A stretch of DNA of 64,000 nt, taken from the NCBI GenBank assembly GCA_001298545.1, contig LJCX01000028.1, positions 124,001 through 188,000 on the forward strand. Reading direction: 5' to 3'. The translations under genes and the position numbers were made by a program. Each line of letters begins with the position of its first letter. Position 1 is the stretch's first letter. The notes beneath the pieces were generated by a model. It saw nothing but the letters and a program-made list of their open reading frames with translations. It searched no databases and was not told where the DNA came from. Below are positions 27,650-36,572 of the stretch, piece after piece. The DNA comes from Actinobacteria bacterium OV320. Lineage in GTDB: Bacteria > Actinomycetota > Actinomycetes > Streptomycetales > Streptomycetaceae.

Positions 27650-28704
27650 CCGGCCCCCAGCGGCGGGGCCGGCCTGCCGCCCGCGTCCAGATAGGACTGG
27701 GGCGGGTTCAGGCGCTGGCCGGGGAAGCCGCCCTTCTCGTACTTCAGGAGCTTCTTCGCCTTCTCCGGGTCCGTCTCGCCCTCGCCGTACGCCGGGCAGA
27801 GCGGGGCGATGGGGCAGGCGCCGCAGGCGGGCTTGCGGGCGTGGCAGATACGGCGGCCGTGGAAGATCACGTGGTGCGAGAGCATCGTCCAGTCGCTCTT
27901 GGGGAAGAGCGCGCCGACGGCCGCCTCGATCTTGTCGGGCTCGGTGGCCTCGGTCCATTTCCAGCGCCGTACGAGCCGCTGGAAGTGCGTGTCCACGGTG
28001 ATCCCGGGCCTGCCGAACGCGTTCCCCAGCACCACGAAGGCGGTCTTGCGGCCGACGCCGGGCAGCTTGACCAGGTCCTCGAGCCGACCCGGGACCTCCC
28101 CGCCGAACTCCTCCACCAGGGCCTTGGAGAGACCCATCACCGACTTGGTCTTGGCCCGGAAGAAGCCGGTGGGGCGGAGGATCTCCTCGACCTCCGCCGG
28201 ATCGGCGGCGGCCAGATCCTCGGGGGTGGGGTACTTGGCGAAGAGGGCGGGGGTCGTCTGGTTCACCCGGAGGTCGGTGGTCTGGGCGGACAGGACCGTG
28301 GCGACCACCAACTGGAAGGGGTTCTCGAAGTCCAGTTCTGGGTGGGCGTAGGGGTAGATCTCGGCGAGCTCGCGGTTGACGCGGCGGGCACGGCGGACGA
28401 GAGCGGTGTGGGACTCGGGCTTCCTGACAACGGCACCCTTGCTCACGCTCTTGCTCGCGCCCTTGCTCGCGGCACCTTTGCTCACGGCGTCTTTGTCCGC
28501 CGGGGCCTTGCTCGCGCCGCGACCGGTCGCGGCGCTCTCGGCGGCTGCTTTCCCGCTGTCGGCCGCTTTCTTCGCAGGCATTTCGTTTGTCACCTTTGCC
28601 GTTTTCCTACCACCGCCGGGGTCCTGTTCGCCCACAGCGGAAACGCGACGTACAACCACCCGTCCAGCCCCCTTGGCCTGTGCTCTCACCGGCGTTTTGG
28701 ACAC
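27646..28704 (-). CDS. nth: Endonuclease III
   Basis: A 352-residue base-excision-repair glycosylase/lyase acting on oxidised pyrimidines. Helix-hairpin-helix LPGVGRKTA, catalytic Asp in TVDTHFQRL, and iron-sulfur cysteines in CHARKPACGACPIAPLC. The core is about 220 residues; the first ~120 form a basic Ala/Lys/Ser-rich extension (SKGAASKGASKSVSKGA). A start at ATG 28581 (MPAKKAADSGK) would shorten this tail. It heads a run including nudix and marP, as in mycobacteria. Confidence 0.93.
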   Translation of the reverse strand: MSKTPVRAQAKGAGRVVVRRVSAVGEQDPGGGRKTAKVTNEMPAKKAADSGKAAAESAATGRGASKAPADKDAVSKGAASKGASKSVSKGAVVRKPESHTALVRRARRVNRELAEIYPYAHPELDFENPFQLVVATVLSAQTTDLRVNQTTPALFAKYPTPEDLAAADPAEVEEILRPTGFFRAKTKSVMGLSKALVEEFGGEVPGRLEDLVKLPGVGRKTAFVVLGNAFGRPGITVDTHFQRLVRRWKWTEATEPDKIEAAVGALFPKSDWTMLSHHVIFHGRRICHARKPACGACPIAPLCPAYGEGETDPEKAKKLLKYEKGGFPGQRLNPPQSYLDAGGRPAPPLGAG

Positions 28705-28806
28705 TCGGCCAGCCTAAAGCCCGGCACCGACATCCGCCCCGGACCCTGAAGATCGGCCCCCAATTGGACCCCTGCCGCTTACCTCGGGACACGTGTGCGG
28801 CATCCT

Positions 28807-28820
28807 TGTGACAGATCACA
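28807..28820. promoter_or_regulatory. Crp-like half-site pair upstream of crp
   Basis: TGTGA-CAGA-TCACA is a perfect inverted repeat of CRP half-sites, though with a 4-bp rather than 6-bp spacer. It is 91 bp before the crp start and could serve autoregulation. Confidence 0.45.
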
Positions 28821-28910
28821 CTGTTTGGACCGTCCAGCAAAATGGGGAACACGGTCCCCTGGTAAGCGGGGGAGCAAGATCCCCTGAGCAGGTCGACAAG
28901 GAGAGAACTC

Positions 28911-29585
28911 GTGGACGACGTTCTGCGGCGCAACCCGCTCTTCGCGGCACTCGACGACGAGCAGGCCGCGGAACTGCGCGCCTCCATGAGCGAGGTGACC
29001 CTGGCCCGTGGTGACTCCCTCTTCCACGAGGGCGACCCGGGCGACCGGCTCTATGTCGTCACCGAGGGCAAGGTCAAGCTCCACCGCACCTCCCCGGACG
29101 GCCGGGAGAACATGCTGGCCGTGGTGGGTCCCAGCGAGCTCATCGGAGAGCTGTCGCTCTTCGACCCGGGTCCGCGTACGGCGACGGCCACCGCCCTCAC
29201 CGAGGTCAAGCTCCTCGGTCTCGGTCACGGCGACCTCCAGCCCTGGCTGAACGCCCGGCCCGAGGTGGCCACCGCACTGCTGCGCGCCGTCGCCCGGCGC
29301 CTGCGCAAGACCAACGACGCCATGTCCGACCTGGTCTTCTCGGACGTCCCCGGCCGCGTGGCCCGCGCCCTGCTGGACCTGTCGCGCCGCTTCGGCGTGC
29401 AGTCCGAAGAGGGCATCCACGTCGTCCACGACCTGACGCAGGAGGAGCTGGCCCAGCTCGTCGGCGCGTCGCGCGAGACCGTGAACAAGGCGCTGGCGGA
29501 CTTCGCCCAGCGCGGGTGGCTGCGCCTGGAGGCGCGGGCGGTCATCCTGCTGGACGTGGAGCGACTGGCCAAGCGGTCGCGCTGA
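28911..29585 (+). CDS. crp: Crp/Fnr family transcriptional regulator Crp
   Basis: A 224-residue cAMP-receptor-type regulator: cyclic-nucleotide domain (GDSLFHEGDPGDRLYVV, LIGELSLFDPGPRTATATA) and a winged-helix DNA-binding domain (TQEELAQLVGASRETVNKAL). It is equivalent to S. coelicolor Crp, which controls germination and secondary metabolism, and to Rv3676. GTG 28911 is preceded by AAGGAGAG. Divergent from nth. Confidence 0.96.
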   Translation: MDDVLRRNPLFAALDDEQAAELRASMSEVTLARGDSLFHEGDPGDRLYVVTEGKVKLHRTSPDGRENMLAVVGPSELIGELSLFDPGPRTATATALTEVKLLGLGHGDLQPWLNARPEVATALLRAVARRLRKTNDAMSDLVFSDVPGRVARALLDLSRRFGVQSEEGIHVVHDLTQEELAQLVGASRETVNKALADFAQRGWLRLEARAVILLDVERLAKRSR

Positions 29586-29642
29586 CGCCCGGTCCTGGCC
29601 GTCCGGTGCGCAAGGGGGCCGTCCTGGACGGGCTGGACGCCC

Positions 29643-29681
29643 CTGACCGGCGCTGACCGGCGCTGACCGGCGTGACCGGCG
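29643..29681. repeat. 10-bp tandem repeat after crp
   Basis: Four copies of a CTGACCGGCG-type unit, the last one base shorter, in the 140-bp gap between crp and the nucleotidyltransferase gene. Confidence 0.8.
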
Positions 29682-29727
29682 CGGAAAATACGGCGGCTCC
29701 CCACGCCTCTCGGTGCACAGTGACCCT

Positions 29728-30555
29728 ATGACCGAAACGGTTTCTCACCGGGGTCTCGACTCCCGGGGCTGCATCGCCCGTGAAGGCTCCCTCGCGCGTG
29801 TGCCGTACGCGTTCCGGTCCGTCGTCGTGGCGGCTCGGGACCGGATCCCGGACGTCTTCGGAGCCCGGCTGCACAGCGCGTACCTCTACGGGTCGATTCC
29901 GCGCGGTACCGCGCGCGAGGGCCGCAGCGATCTGGACCTTCTGGTGGTCCTGCATGAGGAGCCGACCGACGCGGACCGCGCCGACGGCCGTGCGCTCGAC
30001 GAGACCCTCGACAAGGAGTTCCCGCAGATCGACGGCGGCGGCACTCTGCTGGTCGGCCACGCGCGCGTGCTGAGCGACCTGGAGCGGTACGACCTGGGGT
30101 GGTTCCTGGCCTGCTTGTGCACGCCGCTGCTCGGGGAGGACCTCGCCACGTATCTCCCCCGCTACCGCCCGGACTCCCTGCTCGCGCGCGAGACCAACGG
30201 AGACCTCGCCCTGCTCCTGCCGCGCTGGCGTGATCGCGTCGCCTCTGCGGGCGACTCCGAGGAGCTCCTGCGGCCTCTCGTCCGGTTCATGTCCCGCCGC
30301 CTCGTGCGCACCGCGTTCACGCTCGTCATGCCCCGCTGGAACGGCTGGACGAGCGACCTGCACGAGATGGCCGAGGCCTTCGGCGCCTACTACCCGCAGC
30401 GCGCGGAGCAGCTACGGACGGCGGCCGCCCTCGGGTACGAGCCGATCGGCGACCGCGCCGTCCTCTCGTCCTACGTCGACGACCTCGGCCCCTGGCTCGC
30501 CGAGGAGTACGCGCGCGTGCACGGCGTGAAGGCCGACAGGCCGGAGCAGCCCTAG
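29728..30555 (+). CDS. Nucleotidyltransferase-domain protein
   Basis: About 275 residues. The motif GSIPRGTAREGRSDLDLLV is the pol-beta-type nucleotidyltransferase signature with the metal-binding DxD. The C-terminal half is helical, resembling substrate domains of aminoglycoside or HEPN-linked transferases. Substrate unknown. The ATG at 29728 is the most likely start. The last 4 bp overlap the convergent MBL gene. Confidence 0.82.
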   Translation: MTETVSHRGLDSRGCIAREGSLARVPYAFRSVVVAARDRIPDVFGARLHSAYLYGSIPRGTAREGRSDLDLLVVLHEEPTDADRADGRALDETLDKEFPQIDGGGTLLVGHARVLSDLERYDLGWFLACLCTPLLGEDLATYLPRYRPDSLLARETNGDLALLLPRWRDRVASAGDSEELLRPLVRFMSRRLVRTAFTLVMPRWNGWTSDLHEMAEAFGAYYPQRAEQLRTAAALGYEPIGDRAVLSSYVDDLGPWLAEEYARVHGVKADRPEQP

Positions 30556-31394
30556 ACCGACCCTTGGATGAGCCCGTGCTCCCTCAGGTACTCCAGCTGC
30601 GCCCGCACGGACAGCTCCGCGGCCGGCCAGAGGGAGCGGTCGACGTCGGCGTACACATGGGCGACGACCTCGGCGGGGGTGCGGTAGCCGTTCTCGACGG
30701 CCGTCTCGACCTGGGCGAGGCGGTGGGCCCGGTGGGCGAGGTAGAACTCCACGACGCCCTGTGCGTCCTCCAGGACCGGCCCGTGGCCCGGCAGGACGGT
30801 GTGGACGCCGTCGTCGACCGCGAGGGACCTGAGCCGCCGCAGGGAGTCCAGGTAGTCGCCCAGGCGGCCGTCGGGATGCGCGACGACGGTCGTGCCACGG
30901 CCGAGGACCGTGTCGCCGGTCAGCACCGCCCGGTCGGCCGGGAGGTGGAAGCAGAGGGAGTCGGCGGTGTGGCCGGGCGTCGGGACGACCCGCAGCTCCA
31001 GGCCGCCCACCGTGATCACGTTCCCGGCGGCCAGGCCCTCCTCGCCCAGCTGCAGCGCCGGGTCCAGGGCCCGTACCTTCGTGCCGGTCAGCCCGGCGAA
31101 GCGGGCGGCGCCCTCGGCGTGGTCGGGATGACCGTGCGTCAGCAGGGTCAGGGCGACGCGCTTGCCGGCCCGCTCGACGGTGTCGACGACCGCGCGCAGG
31201 TGGCCGTCGTCCAGCGGGCCCGGATCGATCACCACCGCCAGGTCGGAGTCGGGCTCGGAGACGATCCAGGTGTTCGTGCCGTCCAGGGTCATCGCGGACG
31301 CGTTCGGCGCGAGGACGTTGACCGCGCGCGGGGTGGCCGGGCCGGAGAGGACTCCGCCTCGCGGCTGGCCGGGGAGAGCGGCTGCGTCGGTCAT
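30552..31394 (-). CDS. MBL-fold metallohydrolase (LACTB2-like)
   Basis: A 280-residue protein. The zinc motif THGHPDHAEG (HxHxDH), TPGHTADS, TGDTVLG and LPGHGPV are all present. The C-terminal helix bundle (EVVAHVYADVDRSLWPAAE) is typical of LACTB2-like RNases/hydrolases. It corresponds to Rv3677c. Its start lies 175 bp from the preceding Nudix gene in a GC-rich gap with no clear feature. Confidence 0.93.
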   Translation of the reverse strand: MTDAAALPGQPRGGVLSGPATPRAVNVLAPNASAMTLDGTNTWIVSEPDSDLAVVIDPGPLDDGHLRAVVDTVERAGKRVALTLLTHGHPDHAEGAARFAGLTGTKVRALDPALQLGEEGLAAGNVITVGGLELRVVPTPGHTADSLCFHLPADRAVLTGDTVLGRGTTVVAHPDGRLGDYLDSLRRLRSLAVDDGVHTVLPGHGPVLEDAQGVVEFYLAHRAHRLAQVETAVENGYRTPAEVVAHVYADVDRSLWPAAELSVRAQLEYLREHGLIQGSV

Positions 31395-31569
31395 GCGAAG
31401 GGGCCTTCCATAGGGCTGGGCGGAGGGCTGGGCGGAACGTCACCTCGGCGGCGGACGGCCGGCGCGGCACATCGAGGCGCTCCAGGCGGCACGAGAGGCC
31501 CGCGAAGGGCCCGCCCCCCGGCGGACGGCCGGCTTCGACCGCTCACGCCCGTCCGCCCACGGATGTCCG

Positions 31570-32475
31570 TCATACGGTGCCCCCGCGCGTCGCGTCGGCC
31601 GTGTCGGTCCCGCCGGTCGCCCCGGTCGGGATGTGCTTGGTGAACTCGTCGTGCCCCGGCCACGACAGCACGACCTCGCCCTCTTCCAGGTGGGCCTCCG
31701 CCAGGACGGGCGTCAGGTCGAGGCCGGGGGCCGCGGCGAGCGCCTCGGCGGCCGTGCCGTACGGGACGAGCCGGCGCAGGGTCGCGATGGTGGGCGGCAT
31801 CATCAGCAGCTCACCCTTGTCGTACGAGGCCGCCGCCTCCGCCGGGCGGATCCACACCGTGCGGTCGGCCTCGGTGGAGGCGTTGCGGGTGCGCTGGCCC
31901 TCGGGGAGCGCGGCCACGAAGAACCAGGTGTCGTAGCGACGGGACTCGAACTCCGGGGTGATCCAACGCGTCCAGGCGCCGAGCAGATCGGAGCGCAGGA
32001 CCAAGCCGCGGCGGTCGAGGAACTCGGCGAAGGACAGTTCACGGGCGGCCACGGCGACCCGGTCCGCCTCCCAGTCGGCGCCCGTGGTGTCACCGACGAC
32101 GGAATCGGGCGTGAGCCCCGCGAGCAGGACGCCCGCCTCCTCGTAGGTCTCGCGTACGGCCGCGCAGACGATCGCCTGGGCCGCCGTCTCGTCGACGCCG
32201 AGCCGCTCGGCCCACCACGCGCGCGTGGGGCCCGCCCAGCGGACGTGAAGGTCGTCGTCGCGCGGGTCGACGCCGCCGCCGGGATAGGCGTACGCGCCTC
32301 CGGCGAAGGCCATGGAGGCGCGTCTGCGCAGCATGTGGACGACGGGCCCGCCGTCGGTGTCCTTCAGGAGCATGACGGTGGCCGCGCGCTTCGGGACGAC
32401 CGGGGTGAGGGTGCCGTCCGCGAGCGCGCGGATGCGTTCCGGCCAGTCCTGGGGGAACCACTGCCCATTCGCCAT
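31570..32475 (-). CDS. NUDT19-like Nudix hydrolase
   Basis: About 301 residues. The Nudix box is split: AYPGGGVDPRDDD and AVRETYEEAGVLLAG are separated by about 30 residues, as in the NUDT19/RNA-decapping or CoA-type family. The start MANGQWFPQ at 32475 is chosen over upstream in-frame codons because conserved sequence begins there. It is in tandem with the MBL gene. Confidence 0.9.
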   Translation of the reverse strand: MANGQWFPQDWPERIRALADGTLTPVVPKRAATVMLLKDTDGGPVVHMLRRRASMAFAGGAYAYPGGGVDPRDDDLHVRWAGPTRAWWAERLGVDETAAQAIVCAAVRETYEEAGVLLAGLTPDSVVGDTTGADWEADRVAVAARELSFAEFLDRRGLVLRSDLLGAWTRWITPEFESRRYDTWFFVAALPEGQRTRNASTEADRTVWIRPAEAAASYDKGELLMMPPTIATLRRLVPYGTAAEALAAAPGLDLTPVLAEAHLEEGEVVLSWPGHDEFTKHIPTGATGGTDTADATRGGTV

Positions 32476-32596
32476 GGGCGCGAGGCTATCCCGTGGTGCG
32501 CGAATGTTCGAGAGGCCCCCGAGGTCAGAGCGCCTCCACGGGGCGTCGGCGGGGACGCCTCCGGATGCCGGCGCGGCACCCGGAAGAGGCGTCCGC

Positions 32597-32648
32597 AAGG
32601 CGCCTGCAGGGCGTAGGCGCCTACAGGGCGAAGGCGCCTACGGGCCGG
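32597..32648. repeat. Three tandem 17-bp units with GTAGGCGCCTAC palindrome
   Basis: The unit AGGCGCCTACAGGGCGA is repeated about three times. Each copy contains a GGCGCC-centred palindrome. It lies between RidA and the Nudix gene. Confidence 0.75.
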
Positions 32649-32655
32649 ACAGTGA

Positions 32656-33120
32656 CTACGGGACGAGTTCCACCTGGATCTCGACCTCCACGGGCGCGTC
32701 CAGCGGCAGCACCGCGACGCCCACCGCACTGCGCGCGTGCACGCCCTTGTCGCCGAGAACCTCACCCAGCAGTTCACTCGCGCCGTTGAGGACAGCGGGC
32801 TGGCCGGTGAAGTCCGAGGCCGACGCCACAAAGCCGACGACCTTCACCACGCGCGCGATGCGGTCCAGGTCACCCGCGACCGACTTGACGGCGGCCAGGG
32901 CGTTCAGCGCGCAGGTGCGGGCCAGCTCCTTGGCCTCCTCGGGGGTGACCTCGGCGCCGACCTTGCCGGTGATCGGCAGCTTGCCGTCCACCATGGGCAG
33001 CTGGCCGGCCGTGTACACGTACGGGCCGGACTGCACGGCCGGCTGGTAGGCCGCGAGGGGCGGCACGACCGCCGGCAGGGTCAGCCCCAGCTCGGCGAGC
33101 CTCGTCTCGACCGCGCTCAC
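32656..33120 (-). CDS. RidA/YjgF family protein
   Basis: A 154-residue Rid family deaminase-like protein (YVYTAGQLPMVDGKL, RTCALNALAAVKSVAGDLDRI, AVLPLDAPVEVEIQVE). The catalytic Arg of true RidA (C-terminal ...RxxVxV) is not obvious, so enamine deaminase activity is unsure. GTG 33120 overlaps the DUF4177 stop (GTGA). It corresponds to Rv3678c. Confidence 0.9.
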   Translation of the reverse strand: MSAVETRLAELGLTLPAVVPPLAAYQPAVQSGPYVYTAGQLPMVDGKLPITGKVGAEVTPEEAKELARTCALNALAAVKSVAGDLDRIARVVKVVGFVASASDFTGQPAVLNGASELLGEVLGDKGVHARSAVGVAVLPLDAPVEVEIQVELVP

Positions 33121-33275
33121 GCCTTCGCCCGCTTCAGGTAGGCGACGAGCTGCTCCGGGTTGTTCGGCCCGGGCACGACCTGGACGAGCTCCCAGCCGTC
33201 CTCGCCCCAGGTGTCCAGAATCTGCTTCGTTGCGTGGACGAGCAGCGGCACGGTTGCGTATTCCCACTTGGTCAT
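33117..33275 (-). CDS. DUF4177 small protein
   Basis: A 52-residue protein, MTKWEYATVPLLVHATKQIL...WELVQVVPGP, the typical size and sequence of DUF4177. It is coupled to RidA by a GTGA overlap; the same pair is found in mycobacteria. Function unknown. Confidence 0.9.
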   Translation of the reverse strand: MTKWEYATVPLLVHATKQILDTWGEDGWELVQVVPGPNNPEQLVAYLKRAKA

Positions 33276-33343
33276 GGGGCCGACTGTATCCGCTGTCGCC
33301 CGAGGGCCCGTTCCACAGGCCATGTGGCCGATATCGGACCCCC

Positions 33344-33352
33344 TTGTCCACA
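33344..33352 (+). promoter_or_regulatory. DnaA-box-like 9-mer
   Basis: TTGTCCACA, an exact match to the Streptomyces DnaA box, in the 100-bp divergent gap before the first ArsA-like gene. Confidence 0.4.
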
Positions 33353-33377
33353 GCCTCCCGATTGCCTCGGGCGCCGA

Positions 33378-34373
33378 ATGGTTACGCTCGAAGACGTGAG
33401 CAGGCTCCAGGTCGTCAGCGGTAAGGGCGGGACCGGCAAGACGACGGTCGCCGCGGCCCTCGCGCTTGCCCTCGCCACGGCGGGGAAGCGAACGCTTCTC
33501 GTCGAGGTGGAGGGCCGGCAGGGCATCGCACAGCTCTTCGAGACACAGGCGTTGCCCTATGAGGAACGCAAGATCGCCGTCGCCTCGGGGGGCGGTGAGG
33601 TATACGCACTGGCCATCGATCCCGAACTGGCCCTTCTGGACTACCTCCAGATGTTCTACAAACTGGGAGGCGCCGGACGGGCCCTGAAGAAGCTCGGCGC
33701 CATCGACTTCGCGACCACCGTCGCGCCCGGCCTGAGGGACGTGCTCCTCACCGGCAAGGCGTGCGAGGCGGTACGTCGCAAGGACAAGAACGGGCGGTTC
33801 GTGTACGACTACGTCGTCATGGACGCCCCGCCCACGGGCCGCATCACCCGCTTCCTGAACGTCAACGACGAGGTCGCCGGGCTGGCCCGGATCGGCCCGA
33901 TACACAATCAGGCACAGGCCGTGATGCGGGTGCTGAAGTCGTCGGAGACGGCCGTCCACCTCGTGACACTGCTCGAGGAGATGCCCGTCCAGGAGACCGC
34001 CGACGGTATCGCCGAACTGCGGGCGGCGAAGCTGCCGGTGGGGCGGGTCATCGTCAACATGGTGCGGCCCGAGGTGCTCGACGAGGACGGTCTGGAACTC
34101 GTACGGACCGTGACTCGTTCTTCCGTCGCCCGGTCGTTGTCCGCCGCCGGGCTCGGCGGGGCGCGGCGCGGGGGGCACGCCGAGCGGTTGGTGGATCCGC
34201 TCCTTCAGCAGGCCGAGGAGTACGCCGAGCGGTACGCGCTGGAGCACGAGCAGCGCGCGGTCCTCGGCGAACTCGACCTGCCGCTGCACGAACTGCCGTT
34301 GCTCGCCGAGGGCTTGGACCTCGCGGGCTTGTACCAGCTCGCCAACGAACTGCGGAAGCAGGGGATCGCATGA
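33378..34373 (+). CDS. ArsA/GET3-like ATPase, first of a pair
   Basis: About 331 residues with a deviant Walker A VVSGKGGTGKTTVA at the N-terminus and VVMDAPPTGRITRFL as switch region. It corresponds to Rv3679, half of a GET3-like ATPase pair. ATG 33378 is used; GTG 33396 (VSRLQVV) could be a leaderless start since TACGCT lies 7 nt before it. The stop overlaps the next start (ATGA), giving equal synthesis of two partners. Confidence 0.92.
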   Translation: MVTLEDVSRLQVVSGKGGTGKTTVAAALALALATAGKRTLLVEVEGRQGIAQLFETQALPYEERKIAVASGGGEVYALAIDPELALLDYLQMFYKLGGAGRALKKLGAIDFATTVAPGLRDVLLTGKACEAVRRKDKNGRFVYDYVVMDAPPTGRITRFLNVNDEVAGLARIGPIHNQAQAVMRVLKSSETAVHLVTLLEEMPVQETADGIAELRAAKLPVGRVIVNMVRPEVLDEDGLELVRTVTRSSVARSLSAAGLGGARRGGHAERLVDPLLQQAEEYAERYALEHEQRAVLGELDLPLHELPLLAEGLDLAGLYQLANELRKQGIA

Positions 34374-35812
34374 GTCCGGACCAGGCTCACGACCAGGGAA
34401 GCACCCGGCGCCGTCTCTCCCCCGCGCCCGTGCTGGACCTCGATCCGCTGCTCGACGACCCGGCGACCCGCATCGTGGTGTGCTGCGGCTCCGGCGGCGT
34501 CGGCAAGACGACCACGGCGGCGGCACTGGGGCTCAGGGCGGCCGAGCGGGGCCGCAAGGTGGTGGTCCTGACCATCGACCCGGCCCGCCGGCTCGCCCAG
34601 TCCATGGGCATCGACTCGCTGGACAACACCCCGCGCCGCGTCAAGGGCGTCGAGGGGGACGGCGAACTGCACGCCATGATGCTCGACATGAAGCGCACCT
34701 TCGACGAGATCGTCGAGGCGCACGCGGACGGCGACCGGGCTGCCTCGATCCTGGGCAACCCGTTCTACCAGTCGCTCTCGGCGGGCTTCGCGGGCACGCA
34801 GGAGTACATGGCGATGGAGAAGCTGGGGCAGCTGCGCGCGCGGGACGAGTGGGACCTGATCGTCGTCGACACGCCGCCGTCCCGCTCGGCGCTGGACTTC
34901 CTGGACGCGCCGAAGCGGCTCGGGTCGTTCCTGGACGGCAAGCTGATCCGCGTCCTGCTCGCGCCCGCCAAGGTCGGCGGCCGCGCGGGAATGAAGTTCC
35001 TGAACGTCGGGATGTCGATGATGACCGGCGCGCTCGGCAAGCTGCTCGGCGGGCAACTCCTGAAGGACGTACAGACGTTCGTCGCGGCGATGGATTCGAT
35101 GTTCGGCGGCTTCCGCACGCGCGCGGACGCCACGTACAAGCTGCTCCAGGCGCCCGGCACGGCGTTCCTGGTGGTGGCGGCTCCCGAGCGGGACGCGCTG
35201 CGGGAGGCCGCGTACTTCGTGGAGCGGCTGGCCGCCGAGGACATGCCGCTGGCCGGCCTGGTGCTGAACCGCGTGCACGGCAGCGGTGCCGCCCAGCTGT
35301 CCGCCGAGCGGGCGCTCGCCGCTGCGGAGAACCTCGACCTCGTCCATGCCCGCGCGGATGAAAATCTTGAAGAGCCCCGCATTGTGGATCAGGACGGCGG
35401 GAAAGCTGGTCTTCGTAACTCTCCCGACACGTACGGCAGTTCAGAATCTCCCGCAACCGATCCGGAGCGCGACGCCCCCACCGGCGCGAACCGGCAAACG
35501 GCCACCGACACGGACCGGACAGCGAGCGCCGACGCGACCACCGGAGCACACTCCGGAGCGCATTCCGGCGCGGACGCGGACCGGACCGTGGACGACCTCA
35601 CCGCAGGCCTGCTGAGGCTGCACGCGGAACGCATGCACCTGCTCTCCCGCGAGCAGCGCACGCGTGACCGCTTCACCGCGCTGCACCCCGAGGTGGCGGT
35701 GTCCGAAGTGGCCGCGCTGCCCGGCGATGTGCATGACCTCACGGGGCTGCGGGACATCGGGAACCGGCTCGCGGCCAACCGGCCGGAGCTGCCCGAGGCT
35801 GCCGACGCCTGA
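34370..35812 (+). CDS. ArsA/GET3-like ATPase, second of a pair
   Basis: About 480 residues. Deviant Walker A CGSGGVGKTTTAAAL (about 40-53), IVVDTPPSRSALDFLDAP and the ArsA-like LVVAAPERDALREA. Relative to homologues it contains a low-complexity insertion of about 80 residues (ATDPERDAPTGAN... GAHSGAHSGAD) between the ATPase core and the C-terminal helix. It corresponds to Rv3680. It converges on wblA with only 14 bp between stops. Confidence 0.92.
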   Translation: MSPDQAHDQGSTRRRLSPAPVLDLDPLLDDPATRIVVCCGSGGVGKTTTAAALGLRAAERGRKVVVLTIDPARRLAQSMGIDSLDNTPRRVKGVEGDGELHAMMLDMKRTFDEIVEAHADGDRAASILGNPFYQSLSAGFAGTQEYMAMEKLGQLRARDEWDLIVVDTPPSRSALDFLDAPKRLGSFLDGKLIRVLLAPAKVGGRAGMKFLNVGMSMMTGALGKLLGGQLLKDVQTFVAAMDSMFGGFRTRADATYKLLQAPGTAFLVVAAPERDALREAAYFVERLAAEDMPLAGLVLNRVHGSGAAQLSAERALAAAENLDLVHARADENLEEPRIVDQDGGKAGLRNSPDTYGSSESPATDPERDAPTGANRQTATDTDRTASADATTGAHSGAHSGADADRTVDDLTAGLLRLHAERMHLLSREQRTRDRFTALHPEVAVSEVAALPGDVHDLTGLRDIGNRLAANRPELPEAADA

Positions 35813-35826
35813 GCCGAGGGTTCTCC

Positions 35827-36165
35827 TCAGCCCACCGCCGCGTAGTTCTCGTAGATCTCGTCGTCGTCGAGCGGCAGAATGCCGGCCCCACGCTCGTACT
35901 CCGAACGCGCCGTCTCCAGCAGGCGGCGCCAGGAGGTCACAGTCGGACGCCTGCGCAGCAGTGCGCGGCGCTCGCGCTCGGTCATGCCTCCCCACACGCC
36001 GAACTCGACGCGGTTGTCGAGCGCGTCAGCCAGGCATTCGGTGCGTACCGGGCATCCGGTGCACACCGCCTTGGCCCTGTTCTGCGCTGCTCCCTGAACG
36101 AACAGTTCATCCGGATCGGTAGTGCGGCAGGCAGCCTGCGCACTCCAGTCGGTTACCCAGCCCAT
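35827..36165 (-). CDS. wblA: WhiB-family iron-sulfur regulator WblA
   Basis: About 112 residues. Four cluster cysteines C13, C35, C38 and C44 (CxxC in CTGCPVRTEC) and the GVWGG turn. The context (ArsA pair on one side, class A PBP on the other) matches S. coelicolor wblA and Rv3681c whiB4. WblA is a global repressor of antibiotic production and needed for sporulation. MGWVTDW at 36165 is taken as the start; an in-frame GTG at 36222 would add 19 residues. Confidence 0.95.
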   Translation of the reverse strand: MGWVTDWSAQAACRTTDPDELFVQGAAQNRAKAVCTGCPVRTECLADALDNRVEFGVWGGMTERERRALLRRRPTVTSWRRLLETARSEYERGAGILPLDDDEIYENYAAVG

Positions 36166-36572
36166 ACCGGCGCCGTCCTCTCCCGAATCGAGGCTCCCCC
36201 ACGGCGGCAGCGGCATATTCACCGCCGCCAGTTGAGGACGTTACGGAAGGTGGGCACAGCGCAACACCCCCTTCGGGCCCAATCTTGAATGGCCCGAACG
36301 GACTATGCGTAAGCGGCAGATCACCCGGGGGAGTGAGCCCGCGACATATGCGGCTTTCCCGGCAACCGGGACAGTTCAGTTGAGTCACAACGGACGCCGG
36401 GTGACACACAAGGCGGATTCGGACACGTCCCCATCAAAAAAGTCGGGGAACCTCCGGAACGATTCGGGGTCGCCGGACGTATTGATACGTAGCCCTGCTG
36501 CTGTGACAGTTGAGAGCAGCTTAGGCCAAGGCATTGACGCGTGTCCGGCGAATGAGAACGTAGGCTGCCCTC
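36166..36572. other. Divergent wblA / PBP promoter region
   Basis: 407 bp of lower GC (runs such as TCAAAAAAGTCGG at 36434, TTGATACG at 36481) between wblA and the PBP gene. A long leader for wblA is likely. No individual operator could be assigned. Confidence 0.5.
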
